From contig DASYVJ010000092.1 of NCBI GenBank assembly GCA_035937155.1, forward strand, positions 1-60,240: a DNA stretch of 60,240 bases, read 5' to 3'. The stretch is from Palsa-870 sp035937155 (GTDB lineage Bacteria; Chloroflexota; Dormibacteria; Dormibacterales; Dormibacteraceae). Each line of letters starts with the position of its first letter. The stretch's first letter is position 1. The notes beneath the pieces were generated by a model. That model was given only the letters and a program-made list of their open reading frames with translations, ran no database searches and was not told the DNA's origin. The position numbers and the translations under genes were made by a program. Below are positions 51,056-59,451 of this stretch, piece after piece.

Positions 51056-53403
51056 CCTCTTGCCAGCTCCATCACGCGCTGAGGATTCAGCGGGAGGCGG
51101 GTCACCTCGGCACCCAACGCGTCCGAAACGGCGTTGGCGATCGCCGCGCCCACCGCGGAAGTACCCGCCTCGCCTGCGCCCTTGACCCCGAGGGGGTTCA
51201 GCGGCGAGGGCGCATCCTCCGTGATGAGCACCTGTACGTCCGGGATCTCCTCCGACGTGGGCAACAAGTAGTCCATAAAGCTGGCAGAGAGCGGCTGGCC
51301 CGTCGCATCGAAGCTGAACTCCTCCAGCAGCGCGCCGCCGACGCCCTGGGCGAATCCACCCACGATCTGGCCTTTGACGAGCACCGGGTTGATGCAGCGT
51401 CCAATGTCGTAAGCCACGGCATAGCGGTGGATGTTCACGGCGCCGGACGCCGGATCCACCTCGACCGCTGCGAAATGGATGCCGTACGGAAAGCCCAGGA
51501 GCTCGCACACGAAACGATCCTCCTCCTTGATCACACCACCTCCCGCGCTCAGCAGCTTGTCGAGAGATACAGCACGCGAGGGCGCGCCAATCACGGACAC
51601 GCCCTCGGGGGTGAGCACGAGGTCGGCAGGAGCAGCCTCGAGCGCCTGGGCCGCGGCTTCCAACAACCGATTGCGCATTCGCTCCGAGGCCCGCATCACG
51701 GCTGTGCCGCCAAGCATCGCCGCGCGGCTCCCGAACGCCCCCATCCCCTCCGGGATCACGGCGGTGTCTCCGTGCACGACCGTGATGCGCTCATACGGCA
51801 GGCCGAGGTGGCTGGCGCACACCTGGGCGAAGATCGTCTCCACGCCCTGCCCGACCGAGACCGAACCGGTGTATACGATCACGTCGCCGCTGTCGCTCAG
51901 CTCCACGCGCGCGTACTCACGTTCGGCCGGAGCCGACTTTTCGACGAAATAGCCGATGCCCAGGCCACGGCGGATGCCGCCCGTGGCCGGCTCGTCGCGC
52001 CAGCGCTTGAGGCCCTCGTAGTCGAAAGCCGCCAGTGCCTTGTCGAGCAGCAGCTCGTAATCGCCGCTGTCGTAGATGACCGGGTGCCCGTCGTACAGCG
52101 TGCCGACGTCGTGTGGAAAGGCCGTACGCTCGATCAGGTTGCGACGCCGTATCTCCACCGGGTCGATCCCCAGGCGGTGCGCTGCGATATCGATCAGCCG
52201 CTCGCGCACGAAGTTGATCTCGAACCGCCCGGGCGAACGGTAGGTTCCACCAGGTGTCTTGTTCGTCACGACGCTGCGGAACTCGCCGCGGTACGCCGGC
52301 CAGCGGTAAGGCCCGGGCAGCATCGACGCGCTGAGGCCCGGCACTGTCATGCCGTGCGTGCGCACGTAAGCACCTGTGTTGTTGAGAAAGCTGTCCTTGA
52401 GCGCAAGAAACGTCCCGTCTTTCTTCAATGCGATCTCGACTCGGTGCACCTGCTCCCGCGACTGGTTGGTGGCGCGAAGGTTCTCCTCTCGGTCTTCCAC
52501 CCAGGCCACCGGCCGGCCAGTGCGCATGGCGGCAAATGGGATCAAGTAGTCCTCCGGGTAGAACTCGCCCCGCGCTCCGAAGCCGCCACCAACGTGCAGC
52601 TCGACCAGCCGCACCCGGCTCTCGTCGTTCCAGCCGAGTAATCGCGTCAGGATCCCGCGGTTGACGTGAGGAATCTTGGCCGCTCCCCACACCGTCAACG
52701 ATTCGGTCTTCGCGTCGTATTCGGCCAGCAGCCCCCGGGTCTCCAGCGGCACCGCGCCGTGGCGCTGAATGCGGAACTCCTCTTTGATGACAAGGTCGGC
52801 CTTGCCGAAGGCCTCGTCGAGCGGCCCGATCTCGTAGGTCAGCTGGCCCGCTACGTTGGTCCCCGTATGTGGCTGCAGCAGCGGCGCGTCCGGCGCGACA
52901 GCGTCATCGGGATCGAGCACCACGTCGAGCGGTTCGTAATCGATCTGCAGCAGCTCACCCGCGTCCTCGGCAAGGTAGCGCGTGTCTGCGATCACGACCG
53001 CCACGGGCTCGCCCGAGTAACGCACCACGGAATCCGCAAGCGGCCGCTGCAGGAAGCGGTTGGATCCCTCGTCGCTGAACATTCGCGTCGGGATGGGACG
53101 GCCGCGGTCGGGCAGATCCTCGGCGGTGATCACGTCGATCACGCCAAGTGCGGCGAGCGCCGCCGTGCGATCGATCGTCGTGAAGCGGGCGTGCGCAAAC
53201 GGGCTGCGAACGACGAATGCGTGCACCATGCCGGGACGCTTGAAGTCGGCGATGAAGGTGCCCTCGCCGCGGACGAGCGGCCAGTCCTCCTTGCGCAGCG
53301 GCGAGGTGCCGATGCCGTGCTCACCACCGTTTTCGACTTTTGAGCCGGTCGGGGTCACCGCCCGTCGCCACCGCGTGCACCCGGAATCGCGGTCACCGGC
53401 CAT
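51052..53403 (-). CDS. Mo-binding subunit of the second Mo hydroxylase
   Basis: Large subunit of 783 aa. Features: RKEDWPLVRGEGTFIADFKR, Mo-pterin motif HVGGGFGARGEF, GGTYRSPGRFEINF at the substrate channel, SVSVGQGVETIFAQV, and catalytic Glu in GVKGAGEAGTSAVG. The AYXCSFR loop is absent. The start is uncertain: ATG at 53403 overlaps the GntR stop by 11 bp but gives an atypical 35-residue leader; GTG at 53358 is another option. It follows the regulator gene and heads the structural genes, so it is likely induced by the GntR ligand. Confidence 0.92.
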   Translation of the reverse strand: MAGDRDSGCTRWRRAVTPTGSKVENGGEHGIGTSPLRKEDWPLVRGEGTFIADFKRPGMVHAFVVRSPFAHARFTTIDRTAALAALGVIDVITAEDLPDRGRPIPTRMFSDEGSNRFLQRPLADSVVRYSGEPVAVVIADTRYLAEDAGELLQIDYEPLDVVLDPDDAVAPDAPLLQPHTGTNVAGQLTYEIGPLDEAFGKADLVIKEEFRIQRHGAVPLETRGLLAEYDAKTESLTVWGAAKIPHVNRGILTRLLGWNDESRVRLVELHVGGGFGARGEFYPEDYLIPFAAMRTGRPVAWVEDREENLRATNQSREQVHRVEIALKKDGTFLALKDSFLNNTGAYVRTHGMTVPGLSASMLPGPYRWPAYRGEFRSVVTNKTPGGTYRSPGRFEINFVRERLIDIAAHRLGIDPVEIRRRNLIERTAFPHDVGTLYDGHPVIYDSGDYELLLDKALAAFDYEGLKRWRDEPATGGIRRGLGIGYFVEKSAPAEREYARVELSDSGDVIVYTGSVSVGQGVETIFAQVCASHLGLPYERITVVHGDTAVIPEGMGAFGSRAAMLGGTAVMRASERMRNRLLEAAAQALEAAPADLVLTPEGVSVIGAPSRAVSLDKLLSAGGGVIKEEDRFVCELLGFPYGIHFAAVEVDPASGAVNIHRYAVAYDIGRCINPVLVKGQIVGGFAQGVGGALLEEFSFDATGQPLSASFMDYLLPTSEEIPDVQVLITEDAPSPLNPLGVKGAGEAGTSAVGAAIANAVSDALGAEVTRLPLNPQRVMELARG

Positions 53404-54133
53404 CGCCTCCTCGGTGCAGCCGGAATCGAATGAAACGATCGTTCACGTGGATCAGGCTGAAGCCAAGCACCCCGCCGGCCGCCGAAAGATGAAGCTCCTT
53501 CAGCAGGATGTACGCCTCGCCAGGCTTCATGCCGAGCTGCTTCACGACCTCCCTGGTCGCTTTCTGCGGGACAAGCTCGACGAGAGCGTGATCGACCGGT
53601 CCGCCGATCAACAGCTCACCCATGTCGAAGGGTGACTGCGCGAGCTGGTCGTCCCGTGGCGGGTGGGTGAAAAGATCGGCCTGAATGTAGTTGATGGCCC
53701 AGATCGCCGGGCTGCCGCTGGCGACGAACAGCCGGTCGATCTCGTAGATCGAGGTCGTTTTGGGGACGCCGAGAGCCACAGTCACCTCATCGGGCGCCGC
53801 GGTGGTGATCCTGGCGTCGGTCAGCGTCTCGACGCTGTAGCCCTGCTCCTCGAGCAGTCGCGTGAACCCGATGAGGCGCTGCAGCGCGACCATGGACGGG
53901 CTGAGCAGACCGTGAACCTGCGTGCCCCGGCGGGGGCTGCGAGTCAGCACCCCATGCTGCTCGAGCGACTGCAGCGCCGAGCGCACGGTCGTCCGGCTGA
54001 CGCCAAGCATGTCGGCCAGCTCGTTCTCCGGCGGCAGCCTGCTGTCCTCGAAGCGGCGCTCGAGAATCGAGTGCAGGATGGATTCGCGGGCTCTGTGTGC
54101 GAGAGACGCGCCCCCCGCGGGCTCCAACATCAC
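53393..54133 (-). CDS. GntR-family regulator, HutC subfamily (UTRA domain)
   Basis: Transcription factor of 246 aa. The N-terminal winged HTH (about 12-75) includes RLPPENELADMLGVSRTTVR and the wing HGVLTRSPRRGTQV. A UTRA ligand-binding domain follows, with YEIDRLFVASGSPAIWAINY and AYILLKELHLSAAGGVLGFS. Start GTG 54133 or the adjacent ATG 54130. It leads the operon with the Mo hydroxylase, amidohydrolase and CMD genes and is divergent from an orphan Mo subunit, so it probably controls both directions in response to the substrate or an intermediate. Confidence 0.93.
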   Translation of the reverse strand: MMLEPAGGASLAHRARESILHSILERRFEDSRLPPENELADMLGVSRTTVRSALQSLEQHGVLTRSPRRGTQVHGLLSPSMVALQRLIGFTRLLEEQGYSVETLTDARITTAAPDEVTVALGVPKTTSIYEIDRLFVASGSPAIWAINYIQADLFTHPPRDDQLAQSPFDMGELLIGGPVDHALVELVPQKATREVVKQLGMKPGEAYILLKELHLSAAGGVLGFSLIHVNDRFIRFRLHRGGDGR

Positions 54134-54171
54134 CTTGTCGTGTCGAAGTTCCCGCTTGCCGATATCGGTGA

Positions 54172-54200
54172 TTTGTATTACTAATTGTCCGGGCTGTCAA
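54172..54200 (-). promoter_or_regulatory. Promoter of the GntR/Mo-hydroxylase operon in an AT-rich operator region
   Basis: On the minus strand TTGACA (54200-54195) and TACAAA (54177-54172) are 17 bp apart, about 40 bp from the GntR start. The -10 lies in a conspicuously AT-rich patch (ATTTGTATTACTAATTG) in an otherwise GC-rich sequence, a likely site for GntR autoregulation and for control of the divergent gene at 54256. Confidence 0.5.
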
Positions 54201-54255
54201 GGTTTCACACAGAGGTCCCCAATACTCGAATTGATCACAAGGTGACGGCAAAGGC

Positions 54256-56643
54256 GTGACGGTTGAAAACGGACCGGTCGGCCGAAGCATGCTCCGACTC
54301 GAGGACGGTCCCCTGCTGCGCGGCCTCGCGAAATTCATCGATGACCTCAAGCCCAAAGGCCACCTCCACGTCGCGTTCCTCCGCAGCCCGCTGGCGAGCG
54401 CCCGTATCAAAAGTATCGCCGTAGCTGCGGCGCGCCAGGCGCCCGGCGTAGTCGCGGTCTTTACCGGCTCCGACCTTCACGGCTCGTGCGCACCGATGCG
54501 CGTGCACCTGAGCACGCCCGGCGCGGTGGTCCCGGACCGGCCGGTCATCGCGGACGATCGCGTTCGGTTTGTCGGCGAGATCGTAGCCGCGGTCGTGGCC
54601 GGCAGCCGCTACCAGGCCGAAGACGCGCTCGAGCTCATCCAGGCCGAACTGGATCCCCTGCCGCCCGTGGTCACGTTCGAGGACGCGATGGCGGCCGGCT
54701 CTCCCCTAGTTCATGAGTCCGTCCCGAATAACCAGTATTTCCTGGGCCACCGCACGATGGGCGACGTCGAGAAGGCTTTCTCCGAAGCCGATGTCGTCGT
54801 GGCCGGCGAGGTCGTCCATCCGCGCGTGTCGGCGGCGCCGATGGAAGGTCGGGGCGTTATCGCTGCTCCGGACGCAGCGGGCGGCGTCGTCGCGTGGAGC
54901 TCCACCCAGGCTCCGCACCTGGTCGCGGATGCGATTGCGGAAAGCCTGGACATGGATCAGGAGAAGGTCCGCGTCATTGCTTCCGACGTTGGCGGCGGCT
55001 TTGGGATCAAGGCGCACGTGCAGGTCGAGGAGATCCTGCTGTCCTGGATCGCTCTTCAGCTGCACGGCCCCGTCAAGTGGATCGAAGACCGCTCCGAGCA
55101 CCTTCAGGCCGCCAACCATGCGCGCGATCAGAAGGTCAGGTTCAGCGCGGCCGTGCGGAAAGATGGTCGCGTGCTGGGCCTGCGGGCGACAGTACTGTCG
55201 AGCATCGGAGCGTATGGCATCAGGCCGCACGGGCCGCTGCTCGACCCGATGACCTGCGCGGGCCTCATCCCGGGCCCGTATGACATTCGCAACTACGAGT
55301 ACGACTCCTACGCGCTGGCGACGAACAAGTGCCCCGAAGGCCCATATCGCGGCGTCGGCATGGTCACCGCGGTCCTCGTCCACGAACGGCTGATGGATCT
55401 CATCGCAGCACGGCTCGGCATCGACCCGGCGGACGTGCGCCGCCGCAACTTTGTGACGCCGGACCAGATGCCGTACACCGCGGTGACCGGACATCCCTAC
55501 GAGTCGGGCGATTACCCAGCCGCCCTCGAAGCTGCACTTACCGCCTTCGACTACGCGAGAGCTCGCGCCGAGCAGTCGAAGGCGCGGGCAGCCGGCCGGC
55601 TGATGGGCATCGGTCTTGGCTCGTACGTCGAGTTCACGGGTGCGGGCTCGTCGACCTTCAAGGGCCGCGGCATGATCGGGATTCCCGGCACCGACACCGC
55701 GCGTGTGTGGGTCGGTGACGACGGCCGCGTGCGCGTGCAGACAAGCTGCCCGGCCATCGGGCAAGGGGTCCAGACAACTATCGCGCAAGTGGCGGCAGCC
55801 CAGCTGGGCATCGACCCCGAAAGCATCAGCGTCGAGCAGACGGACACCGGTAAGGTCGGCCGCGGCACCGGTTCATTCATGAGCCGCAGCTCGGTCACGG
55901 CGGCAACCTCCACCTACCGCGCGGCCACCCAGCTTCGCGACGAGATCCTCAACGCCGCCTCGTGGCGGCTTGACCAGCCGGCCGATCACCTGGCGATCGC
56001 CGGCACCGCCATCCTCGTCGACGGGCAGGCAAGCGGCATCACGCTTGCCGAGCTCGCGGCGTTCGATCCGACCGAGAACGGCGGGCACCGGCTTGACGTT
56101 TCTGTGACCTACGACCCGGTGCAGGCAGCCCACCCTTACGCCACGCATGCCTGTCTCGTCGAGGTGGATCCAGGCAGCGGCGCGGTCGAGATCCGCCGCT
56201 ACGTCATCGCGGAAGACTGCGGCACGATGATCAACCCGATGATCGTCGACGGCCAGGTCGCGGGCGGTGTCGCGCAGGGGATCGGCGCGGCGTTGCTGGA
56301 GGAGATCACCTATGGAGACGACGGCCAGCTGCTGAGTGGGAGCTTCATGGACTATCTCATCCCGACGGCCGGGGAAGTACCGAGGATCGAGATCAAGCAT
56401 CTCGTCACGCCATCCACGGTGCACGAGCTCGGCACGAAGGGCATCGGCGAGGGCGGCACCATCGGCGCGACAGCGGCGGTGGCGAACGCGGTGGCCGACG
56501 CCCTCTCGGTCACCGACGGCACGCTTCCCTTCTCTCCCGACCGCGTGCTGTCTTTATTGAGGGGGGACTCCCCCCTCATGGCGGCGGGCCAGGCAAAGCC
56601 AGATCCCGCCGCACCCCCCTCGCTCCATGCCAGATCGGGCTGA
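54256..56643 (+). CDS. Xanthine dehydrogenase-family Mo-binding subunit, orphan (divergent)
   Basis: Large subunit of 795 aa from a GTG preceded by AAAGG. It has SMLRLEDGPLLRGLAKFIDD, Mo-pterin motif DVGGGFGIKAHVQVEE, GPYRGVGMVTAVLVHERLMD (form-II-like channel loop), SCPAIGQGVQTTIAQV and catalytic Glu in GTKGIGEGGTIGATAA. No FAD or FeS gene accompanies it; it may share those subunits with the divergent 50159-53403 set. The last about 25 codons and the stop are supplied by palindromic repeat R5, giving the tail RGDSPLMAAGQAKPDP. Confidence 0.92.
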   Translation: MTVENGPVGRSMLRLEDGPLLRGLAKFIDDLKPKGHLHVAFLRSPLASARIKSIAVAAARQAPGVVAVFTGSDLHGSCAPMRVHLSTPGAVVPDRPVIADDRVRFVGEIVAAVVAGSRYQAEDALELIQAELDPLPPVVTFEDAMAAGSPLVHESVPNNQYFLGHRTMGDVEKAFSEADVVVAGEVVHPRVSAAPMEGRGVIAAPDAAGGVVAWSSTQAPHLVADAIAESLDMDQEKVRVIASDVGGGFGIKAHVQVEEILLSWIALQLHGPVKWIEDRSEHLQAANHARDQKVRFSAAVRKDGRVLGLRATVLSSIGAYGIRPHGPLLDPMTCAGLIPGPYDIRNYEYDSYALATNKCPEGPYRGVGMVTAVLVHERLMDLIAARLGIDPADVRRRNFVTPDQMPYTAVTGHPYESGDYPAALEAALTAFDYARARAEQSKARAAGRLMGIGLGSYVEFTGAGSSTFKGRGMIGIPGTDTARVWVGDDGRVRVQTSCPAIGQGVQTTIAQVAAAQLGIDPESISVEQTDTGKVGRGTGSFMSRSSVTAATSTYRAATQLRDEILNAASWRLDQPADHLAIAGTAILVDGQASGITLAELAAFDPTENGGHRLDVSVTYDPVQAAHPYATHACLVEVDPGSGAVEIRRYVIAEDCGTMINPMIVDGQVAGGVAQGIGAALLEEITYGDDGQLLSGSFMDYLIPTAGEVPRIEIKHLVTPSTVHELGTKGIGEGGTIGATAAVANAVADALSVTDGTLPFSPDRVLSLLRGDSPLMAAGQAKPDPAAPPSLHARSG
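56559..56621. repeat. Palindromic repeat R5 (same inner unit as in R4)
   Basis: A perfect hairpin GAGGGGGGA-C-TCCCCCCTC (56559-56577) is followed by a second hairpin with stem GCGGCGGG/CCCGCCGC (56581-56612) and then ACCCCCCT. Unit order and spacing equal the inner part of R4. It encodes RGDSPL at the end of the Mo-subunit gene, the same hexapeptide that R4 encodes at the end of the PEP-utiliser. Confidence 0.7.
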
Positions 56644-56666
56644 AGCGGCTCACCGCCGCGGGCATC

Positions 56667-57779
56667 GTGATGCTCGCCCTGAACTTGCGCATCGCCGTCG
56701 GCGAGATTCCGCCCGTGCTCCGCGACCTCCACCTTGGAGACTTCGAGCGCTCGCTCCTGGTGACGATCCCTGTGATCTGCTTCAGCCTCGCGGCGTTCGC
56801 CGGACCGCCGCTGTCTGCACGTCTCGGTGAGGAGCGCGGCCTGCTGCTGATGTGCGCCACCCTCTGCGCCGGCCTGGCGCTTCGGCCTTGGTGGCCGAGT
56901 CTCTCGCTGTTTTTAGGCACGGTCGTCTGCGGCCTGGCGGTCGCGGTGATGAACGTGATGATGCCGAGCGTTCTGCGCCGTCGATTTCCAGACCATGTCG
57001 GCGAGATGACAGCCGCGTACACCATGGCGCTGTCGATCGGAGCCGGCCTCGCCGTCGGCCTTACCGTGCCGCTGGTGCACGCCCTCGGCGGCTCGGTGGC
57101 CGCGGCGCTTGCCATCTGGGCCGTCCCGGCGGCGATCGCGGTCGGACTGTGGCTGCCACAGCTTCGCTGGCCGCTGCCGAGTGGTCGCTCCGGCGCAGCG
57201 GGTGTCGGCATGCTGAGGGATTGGCAGGCCTGGCAGATCACAGCCTTCTTCGGCATCCAGTCGGCGCTCTACTACACGCTGCTCTCCTGGCTGCCAACGA
57301 TCTACCGCGATCGCGGCACAAACGCCGCCGCCGCCGGCGCCGTGCTCGCGGTCATGTCCGTCGTCGGTATCGCGGGCAACTTCGCCGCGCCGCTTCTGGC
57401 CGTCCGTTTTGCGCGGCCAAGGCTCGCGGTGCTTTTGAGCGGCGGGGTCACGATGGTTGGATTGATCGGTGTGCTGCTCGCCCCCTCTCAGCTCGCGTTG
57501 TTGTGGGCGACCCTGCTCGGGATTGGCACCGGCGGCACGTTCAGCGTCACCCTGCTTCTCATGGCCTCACGAGCGCGCGATGCCGTGATCGCGGCACGCC
57601 TTTCGGGCATGGCTCAAGGGATCGGCTACATGATCTCGGCGATCGGGCCGCTCCTCGCGGGTCTGCTGCATTCCGCCAGTGGCGGCTGGCAGGTGCCCCT
57701 CATCGCGACGATCGGGATCTGCGGCGCTCAGCTCGCCGCTGGGCTGGGCGCGGCACGCCAAGGCGTCGTCTCGCGATGA
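56667..57779 (+). CDS. MFS transporter (CynX/NimT-like)
   Basis: Major facilitator of at least 370 aa with about 11-12 TM helices. LALNLRIAVGEIPPVL in TM1 and the later VAVMNVMMPSVLRRRFPDHVGEMTAAY loop match the CynX/NimT (cyanate/nitroimidazole) subfamily. GTG at 56667 is the first standard start, but in-frame codons just upstream (LKRLTAAGI) look like the true beginning of TM1, so the gene may use CTG at 56640 or have had its 5' end altered by repeat R5. It follows the orphan Mo subunit and may import its substrate. Confidence 0.85.
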   Translation: MMLALNLRIAVGEIPPVLRDLHLGDFERSLLVTIPVICFSLAAFAGPPLSARLGEERGLLLMCATLCAGLALRPWWPSLSLFLGTVVCGLAVAVMNVMMPSVLRRRFPDHVGEMTAAYTMALSIGAGLAVGLTVPLVHALGGSVAAALAIWAVPAAIAVGLWLPQLRWPLPSGRSGAAGVGMLRDWQAWQITAFFGIQSALYYTLLSWLPTIYRDRGTNAAAAGAVLAVMSVVGIAGNFAAPLLAVRFARPRLAVLLSGGVTMVGLIGVLLAPSQLALLWATLLGIGTGGTFSVTLLLMASRARDAVIAARLSGMAQGIGYMISAIGPLLAGLLHSASGGWQVPLIATIGICGAQLAAGLGAARQGVVSR

Positions 57780-57902
57780 GGTCCCGGCCCGAAAAGTCCT
57801 CGACGGATCTTCGGCGCCCATGCGGCCCATCTCCGGGTTCAGCTCCTGCGCCGCTCGCTTACGCATACACGATGCTCTCGCTCCGCTGCTCGTCGCCACC
57901 AC

Positions 57903-57939
57903 TGGGGTCCCCGTGGCGAAGCCATGGGAGGGGTCCCTG
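57903..57939. repeat. Palindromic/direct repeat R6
   Basis: Two direct copies of GGGGTCCC (57904-57911 and 57930-57937) flank a hairpin CCGTGGC-GAA-GCCATGG. It lies in the 198-bp gap after the MFS gene, where nothing else is evident. General design resembles R4/R5, but the sequence is different. Confidence 0.45.
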
Positions 57940-57977
57940 GATCGCCGAATCTCTCGCCGAGGATTTTCGGTCGGGAC

Positions 57978-58520
57978 CTAACGATGCGTAAATGGCGGCT
58001 GATAGAAATCGGCGACCCGCACCGATCGTCCGTCAAGCGCGACTTCGCTGAACTGATAGAGGATCGCGGCGGTCGGAGCGAAGACCTGGACTTGCGGTAG
58101 CTGCAAGGAGAAATCCGAGGACGGCCCATGACTCGCCTGTGAAACGGCGACTCGAAGGTCCTCCAGGTGGATGACAAAGAGCTGGGCCACCTCGAACGTC
58201 GAAGGCTGCAGGGCGGCCGCGGCAGCGCCCGAGCACATCACGACCGGCGTGATGGTGAACCCTGAACGCGTGTCGAAGTCATCGAGCAAGCCGACAACGT
58301 CATCCGGGCGCACAGCAAGACCGAGCTCCTCGTAAAGCTCGCGGATCGCGCATGCTTCGGCGCTCTCGCCTTCATGCAGCCTGCCCCCGGGGAGTGCCAT
58401 CTGGCCCGCGTGCCGGCTCATGTCAGAGGTGCGCTGGAAGATCGGGATGGCAGGGTGCCCACCGTCATCCAGCACGACGATTGCCACGGCAGCAGGCTTG
58501 AGCGCCTGGCCCGAGCGCAC
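57978..58520 (-). CDS. Nudix hydrolase, CoA pyrophosphatase (NudL)-like
   Basis: Nudix protein of at least 180 aa. The box GGRLHEGESAEACAIRELYEELGL fits GX5EX7REUXEEXGU and is preceded by RTSDMSRHAGQMALPGG, the UPF0035/NudL-type signature of CoA diphosphatases. It would cleave CoA to 4'-phosphopantetheine and 3',5'-ADP. The start is uncertain: GTG at 58520 gives MRSGQALKPAAVAIVV, while CTG at 58562, 2 nt after the hydrolase stop, would restore the usual N-terminal helix (RSALETNLRGLDRV). Likely cotranscribed with the upstream hydrolase. Confidence 0.85.
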   Translation of the reverse strand: MRSGQALKPAAVAIVVLDDGGHPAIPIFQRTSDMSRHAGQMALPGGRLHEGESAEACAIRELYEELGLAVRPDDVVGLLDDFDTRSGFTITPVVMCSGAAAAALQPSTFEVAQLFVIHLEDLRVAVSQASHGPSSDFSLQLPQVQVFAPTAAILYQFSEVALDGRSVRVADFYQPPFTHR

Positions 58521-58563
58521 CCGGTCGAGGCCGCGGAGGTTTGTCTCGAGGGCGCTGCGCAGG

Positions 58564-59451
58564 CTACAGCGCCGCAATGCCGGTGATCGAGCCAGGGACC
58601 GCGCGGGGATCGCGCTCGCGCCACTCCCCACTCTCGACCGCGGCCAGGAAGCTGCCGACCGTATCGTTGAACGCATCCGGATCTTCGAGGTTGGCCGTGT
58701 GGCCGGTGCGCGGCAGAATCACCAGGCCGGACGTCGGGATCGTGCGCTTGAGCATCAGCGATGGCTCGAGGCTGCCTTCGTCCTCGTCGCCCGCGAGGAT
58801 CAATACCGGTGTGCGCACGGCACGCAGCTCTGGTTGAAGCGCATATAGAGAAGGACGTGTGGCCTGAACCCCGCGCATCGTGAGCGCCGCCCCCGTCGGA
58901 TCGTGCTGAGCCAGCGCAGCGGCAAACTCGCGCCAGGCGCTTGGGTTCTTGACCTGGAGCTGAACACGCGCCGGTCCGACCGCGTAGCTCTCCGCCACCT
59001 TCGCCGATCCCAACGACTCGAAAGCCTCCGCGATGGCATTGCTCTCCTTGCGAAACTGCTCCTGCTTCTCCGGCTGCGATCCATAGCCTGCGCCGGCAAC
59101 GACCGCCGAACGAACGCGATCCGGATGGTTCAGCACCAGGTGCAGCGTCGCGAAGGCGCCCATCGACAGACCCACGACGTGTGCGGCCTCGATGCCCGCT
59201 GCGTTGAGCACCGCGACGGCGTCCTCGACCGCCTGCGCTTGCGAGTAGGCGGAGAGGTCGGTCGGCACGTCTGAAGGCGGATAGCCGCGCGCCGAGTACG
59301 TAATGCAGCGATAAGACTTTCCGAAGTGCGCTACTTGTGGCGCCCAACTTCGATGGTCGCCGGCGAACTCGTGGACGAAGAGGACCGGAAAACCGCGTCC
59401 GGTCTCTTCGTAGTGAAGCTCAACGCCGTCCGAACTTCGAGCTGGCTTCAA
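58564..59451 (-). CDS. Alpha/beta hydrolase
   Basis: Alpha/beta-hydrolase of 295 aa with nucleophile Ser96 in VVGLSMGAF, acid Asp in LILAGDEDEG and His in LPRTGHTANLED. The oxyanion HG motif is replaced by FVHEFAGDHRSW. It resembles 3-oxoadipate enol-lactonase/haloalkane-type esterases. TTG start at 59451 overlaps the SDR stop by 4 bp (TTGA). Substrate unknown. Confidence 0.9.
   Translation of the reverse strand: MKPARSSDGVELHYEETGRGFPVLFVHEFAGDHRSWAPQVAHFGKSYRCITYSARGYPPSDVPTDLSAYSQAQAVEDAVAVLNAAGIEAAHVVGLSMGAFATLHLVLNHPDRVRSAVVAGAGYGSQPEKQEQFRKESNAIAEAFESLGSAKVAESYAVGPARVQLQVKNPSAWREFAAALAQHDPTGAALTMRGVQATRPSLYALQPELRAVRTPVLILAGDEDEGSLEPSLMLKRTIPTSGLVILPRTGHTANLEDPDAFNDTVGSFLAAVESGEWRERDPRAVPGSITGIAAL

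Noticed and set aside
51427..52641. A 404-codon plus-strand open frame opposite the Mo subunit
   Set aside because: It is a mirror of the Mo-subunit gene with no recognisable domain or ribosome-binding site.
51052..53403. Annotation of the Mo hydroxylases as aerobic CO dehydrogenase (coxMSL)
   Set aside because: None of the four large subunits has the AYXCSFR loop of form-I CO dehydrogenase; the channel loops are GTYRSPG, GPYRGVG, TAFRGFG and TGFVRGGG. They belong to the wider family with unknown substrates.
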